Below are positions 12,627-23,872 of a DNA stretch of 64,000 nt, in pieces. This DNA comes from Ricinus communis (lineage: Eukaryota > Streptophyta > Magnoliopsida > Malpighiales > Euphorbiaceae), in assembly GCF_019578655.1 (NCBI RefSeq), contig NC_063260.1, forward strand, positions 26,374,888-26,438,887, written 5' to 3'. The notes under the pieces were generated by a model, which saw only the letters and a list, made by a program, of their open reading frames with translations, did not search any database and had not been told where the DNA came from. The position numbers and the translations under genes are program-made. Numbering within the stretch: the stretch's first letter is position 1; every line of letters starts with the position of its first letter.

Positions 12627-15600
12627 ATGGCGAAGTTTTTTATGCTCACTTCAATGGCTCCTCTGTTTCTGCTGTTCTGCCTTCCTTTGGCTTTTGCTGC
12701 CCATGACTATGGTCAAGCATTAAGCAAGAGCATTCTCTTCTTTGAAGCTCAAAGATCTGGTTATCTTCCACATAACCAAAGAGTTACTTGGAGAGCTAAT
12801 TCTGGTCTTAATGATGGCAAGGCTACTGGGGTAAGTTTAAACCCGTTCTTTCACTTGGAATTTTAAAGGTAAGTGCCATTAATTAATTACAATGGTTTTG
12901 GAAATTGCAGGTGGATCTAGTAGGTGGGTACTATGATGCAGGGGACAATGTGAAGTTTGGGTTGCCTATGGCTTTTACCATTACAATGATGTCTTGGAGC
13001 ATAATAGAATATGGTAAACAAATGGCTGCTAGTGGTGAACTTGGTCATGCTATTGATGCTGTTAAGTGGGGAACTGATTACTTCATTAAAGCTCATCCTG
13101 AACCTTATGTTCTGTATGGAGAGGTACCTTTCACCTTTTCTAATTCGCTGTTCTTTTGTTTTTTTTGCATTACTGTTTCTTTTTTTAGTTCAAGTATACT
13201 GTACCGAATTATGTAGTCTGCTTTAAATCAAGAAAGTGCCTGTTTTTGCTTTCAAATCAAGAAATTGCCCTGTTTTTTACAGTAGGAAAAAAGTTGGATC
13301 TTAAAAAGTAGTTTCCCTCCTGTTCATTATGTTTTGAAGCTAAGCCTATTTTTTAACACTTCTAAAATACCAAGAAAACATCTCCAATTTGATAATAGAC
13401 ATCCCATAATTAAAATATTAAAAGTAGTCGTGTGATGTTATGTCATTAAATAAAGAATTTATATTTATGTTTGTTTCTCGGTTAGGTTGGAGATGGCAAC
13501 AGTGACCACTACTGCTGGCAAAGACCAGAAGACATGACCACGGACCGCCGTGCTTACAAGATAGATCCAAGTAATCCAGGGTCGGATCTTGCCAGTGAAA
13601 CCGCCGCAGCCATGGCTGCCGCCTCTATGGTTTTCCGCCACCACAACCCTGCCTATGCCAATGAACTTCTCGCTCATGCACATCAGGTAAAAATAAAACT
13701 ACACCATGCCCGATACATATTTCTTTTTCTTCTGCGGGTTATAAAACCGCGAAAAATAATTTTCATTAATGGAGGAAACGGTAGTTAATTTCTTTTACTG
13801 GGGAACTGATAGGGTTAGTTGGGTTGGGTCCTAACATGGGCTACTGCTGACTGACTAGTTGGTTCACTGTCTAGTTAAGCCGTAGTTTAAGCTTAGCTTT
13901 AAATTCTTTTTCTTTTGCCGGTTTGGTTTGAATGGCGTATGTTAGCAAGTTAAAGAGTCAGTTACTTAACCTCGCTGTTTGGTTGTCAGGATGAGCCCCT
14001 GCAACTTGACAGTTTATGTTAGCGCCTCAGCGGTGCATTAATGACACATTCACAACCGTTGCCTTATGGCGCAAATTAGCATCTAAATGGGTACTTAAAT
14101 TTTATTTATTTCTTTGATAGAAAAACCAGAAATTTGGTAAATACCCATTTGGCATTTAAGATGTTATATTGGTCATTCGCTTGTCAAAGAAAGAATTAGA
14201 TTCCAAACAATTATCAAATACACAAGTTAAACAATGTAAAACCTTTTGAAAGGAAATTGCGAACAAACGATGTCGTTTGTCTCATTGATAACGTCAATTT
14301 GAACGCGAATAAAAATCTTTCTATATTGCATCAGAGGGAAAATGCAGGGGTCACTTTTCCCCGCTTATCACGCTTGTTGTCCGTTAACCGTATAGATTTG
14401 TTTGTACTCTCAGATCTAAACCGTCCACGTGTTACGACCCACAAAAAGCGCTCAAGTAGTCACTACTTATTTTCTTTTTCTTTTCTCACGTGTCAACACT
14501 GTCGGTGGTAGTTCGGTTTTCTACTTCTTCCTCTTGCTGCATATTCGCCTATTTACTCTTTACCATTTTATACAATCACATGAGTTGCCACTGACCCTTT
14601 TATTATTGTTGTTATTTCTCTTTTCCAGCTATTTGATTTTGCAGACAAGTACAGAGGCAAATATGACAGCAGTATTACTGTTGCCCAAAAGTATTATCGC
14701 TCAATTAGCGGCTACAATGTAAGGATTAAGCATCTTTTAAGTAAAGCCCAATTGGATAAACTCAATTAGATTAGTGCTTTAATTGATAAATTTGTTGCTT
14801 TTTGCCCTGTAAAATTGCAGGATGAGTTGCTATGGGCAGCTGCTTGGTTATATCAGGCAACTAACAACCAATATTACTTGAGCTACCTTGCTAATAATGG
14901 TGACTCTATGGGTGGAACTGGCTGGGGAATGACTGAATTCGGATGGGATGTTAAGTATGCTGGTGTCCAAACTCTTGTTGCCAAGGTATAGATTTTCAAA
15001 CATTTTCTGGGTCACATCTGAATTAATTTCTGGTAATTGTTTCCCATCAAAAACTTCCATGTATTGATGGATGATTGATTTTGTCTACTGTTTCAGTTCT
15101 TGATGCAAGGCAAAGCTGGCCACTATGCACCAGTCTTTGAGAGGTACCAACAAAAAGCCGAGTACTTTATGTGTTCATGCCTTGGAAAGGGTAGCAGAAA
15201 TGTTCAGAAAACTCCTGGTGGCCTAATTTTCCGTCAGAGATGGAACAATTTGCAGTTTGTTACAAGTGCCTCGTTCTTGACTACAGTCTACTCTGATTAT
15301 CTTGCTTCTGCTGGTAGAAGCATGAGGTGTTCTTCTGGCAATGTTGCACCATCTGAACTCCTATCTTTTGCTAAATCTCAGGTATAAAAATTTGATAATC
15401 AGATATGCAATACTTGGCCTATATTAATTAGTCATATTGAGTATATATGCATCTAATGTTTATGCAACGCGAAAACTCTTTCAGGTGGATTACATTCTTG
15501 GAGACAACCCAAGAGCTACAAGTTATATGGTGGGATATGGAAACAACTATCCAAGACAAGTTCACCACAGGGCTTCCTCAATTGTCTCCATTAAGGTTAA

Positions 15601-16512
15601 TCCTTCATTTGTCAGCTGCAGAGGTGGTTATGCCACCTGGTATAGCAGGAAAGCTAGCGATCCTAATCTCCTCACTGGTGCTATTGTCGGTGGTCCTGAT
15701 GCTTACGACAACTTTGCTGATGAAAGAGATAACTATGAGCAGACAGAGCCTGCTACCTACAACAATGCTCCCCTTCTTGGCATATTGGCAAGATTACATG
15801 GCGGTCATGGAGGATACAACCAGCTTCTTCCAGGTATATAGACTATTCAGCAATTGTGTTAGCCTATTATTATCTGTTCATTCGACTGTCTGCGAAAGTG
15901 GAATTTCTCTTCTGTGTAAATGACAATTCAAAATTTGCTTTTGCTGCAGTGGTGGTACCAGCTCCTACTCAACAGACACCAACACCAAAACCTAAAGTAA
16001 CTCCAGCTCCTACTCAACAGACACCAACACCAAAACCTAAAGTAACTCCAGCTCCAGGTATGTAATTATTTTCCCTTCTAAATTCTTTTCCTTTTCTATC
16101 ATATGTCTGGCGGAGGATGCTAGTATCTCTCTTAAACTCTTGATCTGGCTCATCATCGAGGTTGAGCATTTAAATTTGGACATGAAGATCTAATCGAGAT
16201 GTATCTTTGGCAGCTTCAACTTCAGCGCCTATTACCATAGAGCAGAAGATGACAACATCATGGAATGCCAAAGGAAAAATTTACTACAGATATTCCACTA
16301 TCATCACCAACAAGTCAGCTAAAACTTTGACAGATCTTAAGCTCTCAATATCTAAGCTGTATGGTCCTATATGGGGTCTCACACCATCTGGAAATTCTTA
16401 TGCTTTTCCATCATGGCTTAACTCCTTACCTTCGGGAAAAAGTCTCGAGTTTGTCTATATTCATTCGGCCTCCGCCGCAGATATCTCAGTTTCAAGCTAC
16501 ACTTTAGCCTAA
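12627..16512 (+). CDS. Secreted GH9 class C endo-1,4-beta-glucanase with C-terminal CBM49
   Basis: Nine exons join in frame: 12627-12830, 12911-13123, 13486-13686, 14629-14718, 14821-14985, 15097-15381, 15485-15833, 15950-16057, 16214-16512. The product has 637 residues, as expected for plant class C GH9 enzymes. Residues 1-24 are a signal peptide ending LAFAA; the catalytic domain follows at about 27-495. The DAGD motif is at 77-80, the His signature RQVHHR at 410-415, and the acid motif [15 protein letters not shown] at about 465-479 with the catalytic Glu at 474, so the active site looks intact. A Pro/Thr/Lys linker (503-540) leads to CBM49 (about 546-637), which binds crystalline cellulose in studied homologues. 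The expected role is hydrolysis of beta-1,4-glucan in the cell wall. The nearest Arabidopsis types are GH9C2/GH9C3 (from memory). The linker carries a perfect internal duplication. The gene converges with the PP2C gene downstream. Confidence 0.95.
15961..16050 (+). repeat. Perfect 45-bp tandem duplication inside the GH9 linker exon
   Basis: Bases 15961-16005 are repeated exactly at 16006-16050. Each unit encodes [15 protein letters not shown], residues 507-521 and 522-536, so the reading frame is kept and the linker is lengthened by 15 residues. The two copies are identical at every base, which points to a recent duplication or recent gene conversion. Confidence 0.95.
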
Positions 16513-17775
16513 AAAGGTAACTACATCAATTACAGCAACGAGAGTGGATTGGCGTAGCTTCTGTGGTTTTAATGTAAGAATTGTGCAGCTATACAGAAAG
16601 AAAAAAAAAAAGAAAGAAAAAAGCAGTCCGGAAAGGTCTTTTTCTACACCTTTTCTTCATTTGGGATTTTCAACTTGTTGATTTAGTATCTGAGTAGAAT
16701 TTAGTGGTAGGCTCAATAAGATTGAAGGTTGGAGGACGAAAGGAGTGAAGAGACAGTTTTAAAAGAAAAAGGTGCTCATCCTCTTTCTCCTTCACTTCAC
16801 TAGTTTTATATAGATATGTTTGAGAGAGAGAGACAGTTAAAAAGAGTGAGCATTGAGAAGAGAAAAAGATCTTCTTCTCAATAGATTGCACGTAATCACT
16901 TACTTTCTTTTGTACTTGCAAACAGCTTTGGGTGTTCGTTTCTTTTGTTGTTCTGTGATGTTGTAAGCTTTGCAACAATTTTATTTTCCGATATGAATAT
17001 AGTTTGTGCCATTGCATTATATTTCTTGCTCCTACTCCAATTGGAAAAAGCATACACAAGTCTCTTCTTACTGAGCTTTCTGTATTCTCTCTGAAGGGGC
17101 AGAATACCAATATAAGCCCAACAGTCTTCCAATATTCACTGCCTGTCACCCTAACTCATCAGTTTGTGACCTTCTTTTTATATGGTTCAATTAGTTTTAG
17201 AACTGCATTAGACATCCCGACTTTGGATTTTGGAAAAACAAATGTGCAACAAAAGAAAAGTAGATGACAAATGCTAGAATTATGATCTGAATTGGCATAT
17301 AACACCGAAGGCGCAGAAGTTACCCTCGTAACAAAAATAAAATGGCCATGTAAAGCTCTTCAACTCACACTGTGATCTAGCAAGTTGATGTGTCTCACTA
17401 CTCAGCTTCCCATATGTTACGGAGGACGAGATGATTAATATTCAACACCCTATCAATCTTATGTGCAGAACATCGATGCTTCATGAGTTGATGAAATGCT
17501 CTAAATTATCATGTTCCATTTCAATGGATTCAAGAAAAGGCAAAAAAGAATTTGGCCAATTGGCATTCTGCGGACTAGCAGCAGAATAATCCGGGCGTCA
17601 ATCGGTCTTATCTGTATAATACAATTATATGATTGATTAGTCTCGAGTAATCATACTTCAAACTTACACTCTTATAGTTTTATTTATTCACCAACACAGA
17701 ATAAACAAGTACGAAACTTCCAAGATAGAAGCCTAAAACATTACAAAAAGAGGGGATCTATCGATTTCCAGCTGT
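16513..17775. other. Intergenic region between two convergent genes
   Basis: This contains the 3' UTR of the endoglucanase gene and the 3' flank of the PP2C gene. An A/G-rich run lies at 16598-16620 and a short GA repeat near 16823-16834. Open frames here (for example on the minus strand at 16670-17149) show no family features and look like chance. Confidence 0.6.
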
Positions 17776-19572
17776 TTATAGCTCAATTACTACGACACTG
17801 ATATTATCTTTGCTCCCCTTAGCCATTGCCAATTGGGCTAGCATTGCCGCTGCCTCTGCAGCATGACTTCTATTATACTCATCTGAAAAACTTCTATGTT
17901 TTATCTGCCCACGTAAACACTTCTTCACAACTTCACAAGCAAATTCGTTAGAGATAACATCCCATAAGCCATCTGTTCCTATCACAACGAATTCGTCCGA
18001 TCCGGTTCGCTTGATCACTGTAACCTCTGCAACCTCTGCTTCTGAGGTTACACAAGGCCTTAAATATTGATCTCCTAAATTATTTCAGATATTAAAATTT
18101 TAATCATCAATAGAATATCACATTTGATTTACTTTAGAAACGAAACAAGAATGAATTTCTTGAAAAGTCTATTTCAAGAATTGAATTTTTTGTTTTTATT
18201 TACAGAGTGAACCAAACATGGAAAGACATAAAACATATTTAAGTGTCAAAATTGCCCAGCTGGTACCAAACATTGGGACTGTATATTAATTTGGTATCAA
18301 AACTTTAATTTGAATCAAAATGGTACTAAAAGTACATAAAAGTATATCAATTTAGTCTAAATGTTTAATTTCTAACAACGGATGGTGATGTGGCAAGCTG
18401 AGGAGATAAAGTTAATTGATATGGCACATGCCGAGGGAGCGAAACAACCAGAATATACCTACTCAGCTTGCCACGTCACCATCTGTTGTCGGAAATTTGA
18501 CATTTGGACTAAATTGATATGTTTTTCTGTATTTTTAATACCATGTTGATTCAATTTAAAGTTTTGGTATCAATTGATATACTGTTCTAAAATTTGATAC
18601 CAGCTTGCTAATTTACCCGTCAATTTTACAAAGAGATACCTATTGATCTTGAAGTACCAAGTACACCTAGGACTCGGTTACCGTCCCCGTTAACGACTCT
18701 TCCACCGGCTGCTTCAACTCTCTCGCGCTCATGAGGCCTGTCAGGCTGTCCAAGGAAACCGAGACCTAGTGATAAATATATGTATATTTCTTTTCAAAAA
18801 GAAACAGAAAGAAACAAAATAACAAATTTATCACCTTATGATCACGGGACAAAGCTACAGCAACACCCCCGCGACACAAAACAGTCCTAGAATCCCCACA
18901 GTTAGCCACCACCAACTCCTCCTTCCCCACCATAACCACCAGAGCCGTCGATCCTACAGTATTCTCCGACGATAACACCAACGCTTCACCACCCTCCAGG
19001 TTCCCTTTTCCTCCGCCAGTCACCTCATCATCCATTTTCTTAAAACACTCCGTCATTACCTTTCCCCAATAACTCTCATCACTTGACCTTTCTTTCTTAA
19101 TCAACTCGTTAGCCACCAACTGGTGCATCCTTTCTTTGCATGCGTTGGCAACCCTAGCTCCACCATGTCCATCATAAACAGCAAAGAAATCATAGACATC
19201 AGACTGACCAGCTACCACACCTCCTGGTGCCACAGTCACCGCATCTTCCATCGACCTCCTCCGTCCAATAACTGATGTCGAACCATGCGATACACTTCTC
19301 ATACTACGCTCTCCTTCACTACTACCACCAGCCATCAGTATTCCTGAGTAATCATCATAATATGCATCAGGAATCATTGATTCTTTTCCAGGGAATTCTT
19401 CTTTCTCGCCTGATATTCTTTTCTTGTTTTTGGTATATTCTCCATCGAGATAAAGACCATCCACCGAGCAAAGTGTCTTCATTTCTTTAGTATCCAGTAA
19501 GCTTGATCTCTTGCGATAGTTATTTTGAGGATCAGTTTTGGTATAGCGGTTATTTTCACTTGTTTCAACCAT
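17776..19572 (-). CDS. Clade A-like protein phosphatase 2C, AHG1-type
   Basis: Three exons on the minus strand: 19572-18835, 18745-18640 and 18074-17776, giving 380 residues. The catalytic PP2C domain runs from about residue 95 to the end. All metal-binding motifs are present: RRRSMED (D110), VYDGHGG (D134), [11 protein letters not shown] at about 226-236, DGLWD (D316) and KDN (D371). The N-terminal 90 residues are polar and not conserved. The spacing and the pattern of [12 protein letters not shown]...[14 protein letters not shown] match the clade A ABA co-receptor group. The position that holds the Trp-lock residue in ABI1/HAB1/HAI proteins is Gly266 here ([12 protein letters not shown]). 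Arabidopsis AHG1 is known to lack that Trp, and the [14 protein letters not shown] stretch also recalls AHG1. The expected role is a negative regulator of ABA signalling, probably in seeds; this is inferred. Intron 2 holds a foldback element. Confidence 0.88.
18248..18618. mobile_element. Foldback/MITE-like inverted repeat in PP2C intron 2
   Basis: Two arms of about 155 bp, 18248-18405 and 18458-18618, are near-complementary over their whole length around a loop of about 50 bp. Matching stretches include AGCTGGTACCAAA against AGCTGGTATCAAA, ATATCAATTTAGTC in both arms, and GATGGTGATGTGGCAAGCTGAG against GATGGTGACGTGGCAAGCTGAG by reverse complement. The element fills about two thirds of the 565-bp intron (18075-18639). 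No clear target-site duplication could be fixed, so the superfamily is not assigned. It has no coding capacity. Confidence 0.8.
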
Positions 19573-19599
19573 TAGTTAACTCCTCATTTATAGACTTCT

Positions 19600-22500
19600 T
19601 GGACTTTTACTTGGTTTTTGCTATCAAATAAAACATCGTGGCATGCCGGCTCGTATATGAGAAGTTTGCTTTGCTCGGTGATGTTAATTTCCAAGAAACA
19701 CACATGGACGCATAGGATTGAAGGTGTCCGCACGTGGCTAAAACGATTTGGTAACGAGTGTATCAGTGTTTTTATTTTGGCCAGAGACGCCTTTTTGGAT
19801 TCGAAATTGGTCATATGCGAAGAATGAAAAGTTATGGCATGGGTATGAAATGATAATCCAATATGACATTGATATAACTGAATAATTAGTCATTGTTAGT
19901 TTTTCTATTATTTAATTAGTGGATATCCTTTAGATTTTTATTTTTATATATTGCTCTTTGATTGTATAATAGATAGATACTATTATTTAAGACAAAAGAA
20001 ACAGAAGATGAACAGGTTTAAATTCGTTTATTATTTTTAATATGTAAGTTTATTACTTATTTAATGCAATGAATTTTTTATTGTATGATTTGGATATCCA
20101 ATAATAAAAAACTCTTGTTTGAGCATAAAATGAAACACCCAATTTGTTTATTCAAAAGACTCCAATTCCTGGTGGCAGGAGAAAAAAAGCTGAAATCAAA
20201 CTCGGAAGCTGAAAATCCAGGACAATGAGATAGGAAAACCACTTTTGAAAGACAAATTTAACAACACTCTTATGGAAAGTATAATCAGGGATGTGAGTGG
20301 CAGGTACAAAGTTAAAGGGTTTCTTCTTTCTATTCCCCTTCAGTTATGCCGCTTTGTATTCTCGTACCCTAATAGCTGGGACAAGTGTCTTCTGCCTTTG
20401 TGCCTCATTGCAATGTCACATGGTACATTACGAATTGCAATCGCACCCATTTGGAGGTATTCCACACCTCATATCTATCCAACGTGTAAACAAATAAGTA
20501 AATGTACATATTCAATTCACGAAGAAACAATTAAAGTGACTACAAATTCATTTGGAATTTGCTTCGAAATGAAGCACGGCTGAGATATAAAGATAAAGAG
20601 ACTTTGGTTGATGTGTGAGCAACATTCCAATTTCATTTATTATGACATGCAAAATTATACACACTATTTTGAACATCTTTATATGTAAAGAGATAAGATT
20701 CAGCAAAAAGAAAAAATATATATATTTGAAGTTCATTTTATTGATAACATACGCACGAGACAACCCAGAAAGTCAGTGAATAAAAAAAGATTCCACAATC
20801 TCATAGCTGCTCAGTGGAGCATGCAAATACCACCTTGGGTTTGCTTGGTGCCCCAACTATAATATCTATAGCCCATAGAACTCTAAAGATGTCATGGAAA
20901 TGCATAGTCATGTTGTATTTGCACAGATTATTCTAAATTTTCATCTTTAGATGAATTATGAATGTTTTATGGGATCTTGCTTCGACTGTAATCTAATACG
21001 TCACTTTTCTTCTTCTTTCTTTCCTCTTCCAGAAGAAGCATGTAGTATAAGACCCTTTTTGGTAAAAGGCAAGAAAGAAAAACTCCTCAATTAATTAGGA
21101 GAGTATTAAGTCTTTATTCTTCATTTCAACCCAATTTTAGATTTTAAATTTGGATTGAACAGTTCAATTAAATCTGATAGTCAGTAGGCTAAAATTTCCA
21201 TCAAATATTGTGGATCTCATTATTATGCCAGACGCCAAATTAACTGCCCCACTTCCTAAAGAAAGCACCCCTAAGACTTTCTTTTTGTCTCTCTTTAATG
21301 CCTTTCCTTTGTTTTAACACTTTAAGCACAAGAACATAATATTTTTTAGGGCATCGATTTATTGACGCCATTGAAGAGAGTATCATATCACAAAGGAGGT
21401 GGTGCTAATGTCGCCATAGAAAATATTTATGCCTCCGTGTAGCCTCTTGAAGCTTTGTGTCTTTAACATGTAATATTATATATTGAATATTATATTAGGG
21501 TTTGCTGGTTTAAGATTATTAAAAATTAAACACATTTGAGTTTATTTGTCATTCGGTATTGAAGAAATGATTAAAGAATTTGGTGTTTATAGGGATATAA
21601 AGCTGAAGTAATTGTTGGCTTTATATGGCAAAAAGAATGACTGATAATATCAAAATTCTTTTTATTATAAGGCGCTCGGACAAAGAACTCTAGCTAATCT
21701 AGATTAGTATATAAATCGAAAACTTTGATTCTGATTTTTTATTCTTTTCTTACTTAAAGAAAAAAAATACATAAAAGAATTTATGATTTTATAATATAAA
21801 TAGGAAATTTATATGCCAACTCCATAATTGATTGCCTATTTTAGTTAATAGTTATAATGATATTTGTGGTATAATGAAGCATTTAGGCCATATCAATATG
21901 TTGGATAAATATGCTGATGATGATATGGAATGAGCCTTTGTTTGAACAAAGCCTTGAACTATTAACTTGGTTAGAGGCCGGAATGAATGAGAATGTGCGC
22001 AATAATCGACATCGACATGGTGAGATTATTAATGATGGACATGGGTGAGGTTGTCAATGAGAGGCAGCGTGAGGCTTTTATTAGGGACCAGTGTTAGGCT
22101 GCTAATGGTGGAAGGCTGAGGTTGTTAATGAGAGTGAAGCTGAGGGACCAAAAGATGATGTTTGTATGGATGTTTACCATATATGATACTGCCCTGCATC
22201 CTAAGTGAGCAGCAAATTGGAACCAAAACCAAGTTCCATTTTTATTCCCAAAAAAACCCACTAACAGATTACATCAACAGATACCATTTTACAGTAGGTG
22301 GATATAACCAACAACATGTCACCCAGGTCTGGGAAGCCATACCAATTCAACATCGTCCTACAACTGAAGCAACCCATAAAACATCTGCAACTTTAACAAC
22401 ACAAAGAATCAGTACAAGAAAAGCTATGAAATGCATAATGCCAATTGGTAGTTGTAGGGATCCACATGCTTTACTAGGTAATAAGTGGTTAATTTGGTGC

Positions 22501-23872
22501 TTAGGACCGAAAATCAAAATTAAAGAGCCAAATTGAGTTAAAATAAAAATAAGAGTTTAATTCTAATTTGCTAAAGGTGGACCTTTTGCCAATGGTTTTT
22601 CTAGAGAATTATGGATGCAGTAACATTTGCAAGGTTAGACATCTTTTATAGTGAAATTCATCAACAAGGTGTTCGACAAAAATAAGAATGTTTCAAGTCA
22701 TTTATTTATACTCCAGAAATATAGTTGTATTTCAGAATTCAAATTTTAAATTTTAACCTGATACCTAAGAAGGTTGTATGGTGGCTGCTACTATATGCTT
22801 GTTGAGATTAGGTTTAGAATTGAAATTTGAGTTGTGCTTAAGCAACCTTTTTTTATTACTTTTTTTTTTCTTCTATTAGGGACAATGATATGAATAGTTT
22901 TTGAAATTTGTATTTAGTTATAAAATTTTAACTTTTTTTGTATCAATCATTCAGAATTAATTTTATTTTAATTTAATCAATTTACAAATAAAAGAATGAC
23001 ACGTAGTAAAAATAACTAATAAAAAAGAGTATTTGAAAAAGAGAAATGTACCATGTTGAATTCTTATTGACAATATGATGAAATCATAACCAAAATTAAA
23101 ATGTTAGATTGTAATATAATAAATTTAAATTTCTGTGACCAAAAGAAATTAAATGCAAAATATAGTGATCACTTATACTATTATCCAGTTAAAATTACCT
23201 ATCATATTTATTATTTATAATTCATCAATAAGTTAGCATATTTTTACTAAAAGAATGCGTTATATCATAGTTTGTAATGTGTATTAACAAATTTAGTATA
23301 CATCTGTATAAAAAAAGAAACTAAATATTACATTACAAGTAAAAGTTAAAAATGAATATATTAATAAAAAAACATCGACTGTTTAAATATTTTTTCATCA
23401 AAACAATAAGAAAATAAATATTTATTTATAAAATTTTATTAGATTTTAAAAAATTATTAAATTTATTTTATAATTTAATATATTTTTATCTTATAATTTA
23501 TAATTTATATTTATATTTTAATATTCTATGAATGAGTCAAATTACATAATAAAAAAATTTCTAATCTAGCATGTAATTTAACTATAAGGTAAGTATTTAC
23601 TAAAAGTATTACGCAATTTGGTTAAGTTTGATATTTACAAAGTATTAAAGTAAACCGCATCCGCATGTTATAGTTTACTGAAATTTTCCCTTAAATATAT
23701 TGATTATTGGGTACTAATTTAAAGACTTCTTTTCTCGCTTGAACAATATTTAAAGAGTTAGATTGTAAATTATTTCTCTTAATCAGTCGGAGGCGCAGGG
23801 GCGTCAATTCATCATATCACAAGTGGATTAGAGAAAACAAAGAAGGAAGTTTTGGGAATCAACTTGAAGAAA
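19600..23872. other. Intergenic region between divergent PP2C and LRR genes
   Basis: About 4.3 kb containing both upstream regions. A chance-looking 124-codon frame at 22162-22536 (+) has no recognised domain. The part at 21990-22150 contains imperfect repeats of a TGAGGTTGTTAATGA-like string. From 22850 to 23700 the sequence is very AT-rich. No gene could be supported. Confidence 0.55.
19732..19737. promoter_or_regulatory. ABRE/G-box in the PP2C promoter
   Basis: The plus strand reads CGCACGTGGC, so the gene strand reads GCCACGTGCG, an ABRE/G-box core about 160 bp upstream of the PP2C start codon at 19572. Clade A PP2C genes are typically ABA-induced through such elements (family knowledge). 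It is a single site and its activity is inferred. Confidence 0.45.

Noticed and set aside
16670..17149. 159-codon open frame on the minus strand downstream of the cellulase
   Set aside because: It overlaps the 3' flank, has no domain and low-complexity content; treated as chance.
17562..17575. Resemblance to the start of miR394 (TTGGCATTCTG)
   Set aside because: The match stops after eleven bases and no foldback was visible.
19587..19595. TATAAAT on the PP2C gene strand as a TATA box
   Set aside because: It lies only about 20 bp before the start codon, which would place transcription start inside the coding region.
22162..22536. 124-codon open frame on the plus strand
   Set aside because: No known domain, odd composition, no splice partners; it is most likely chance or an antisense fragment of a decayed sequence.
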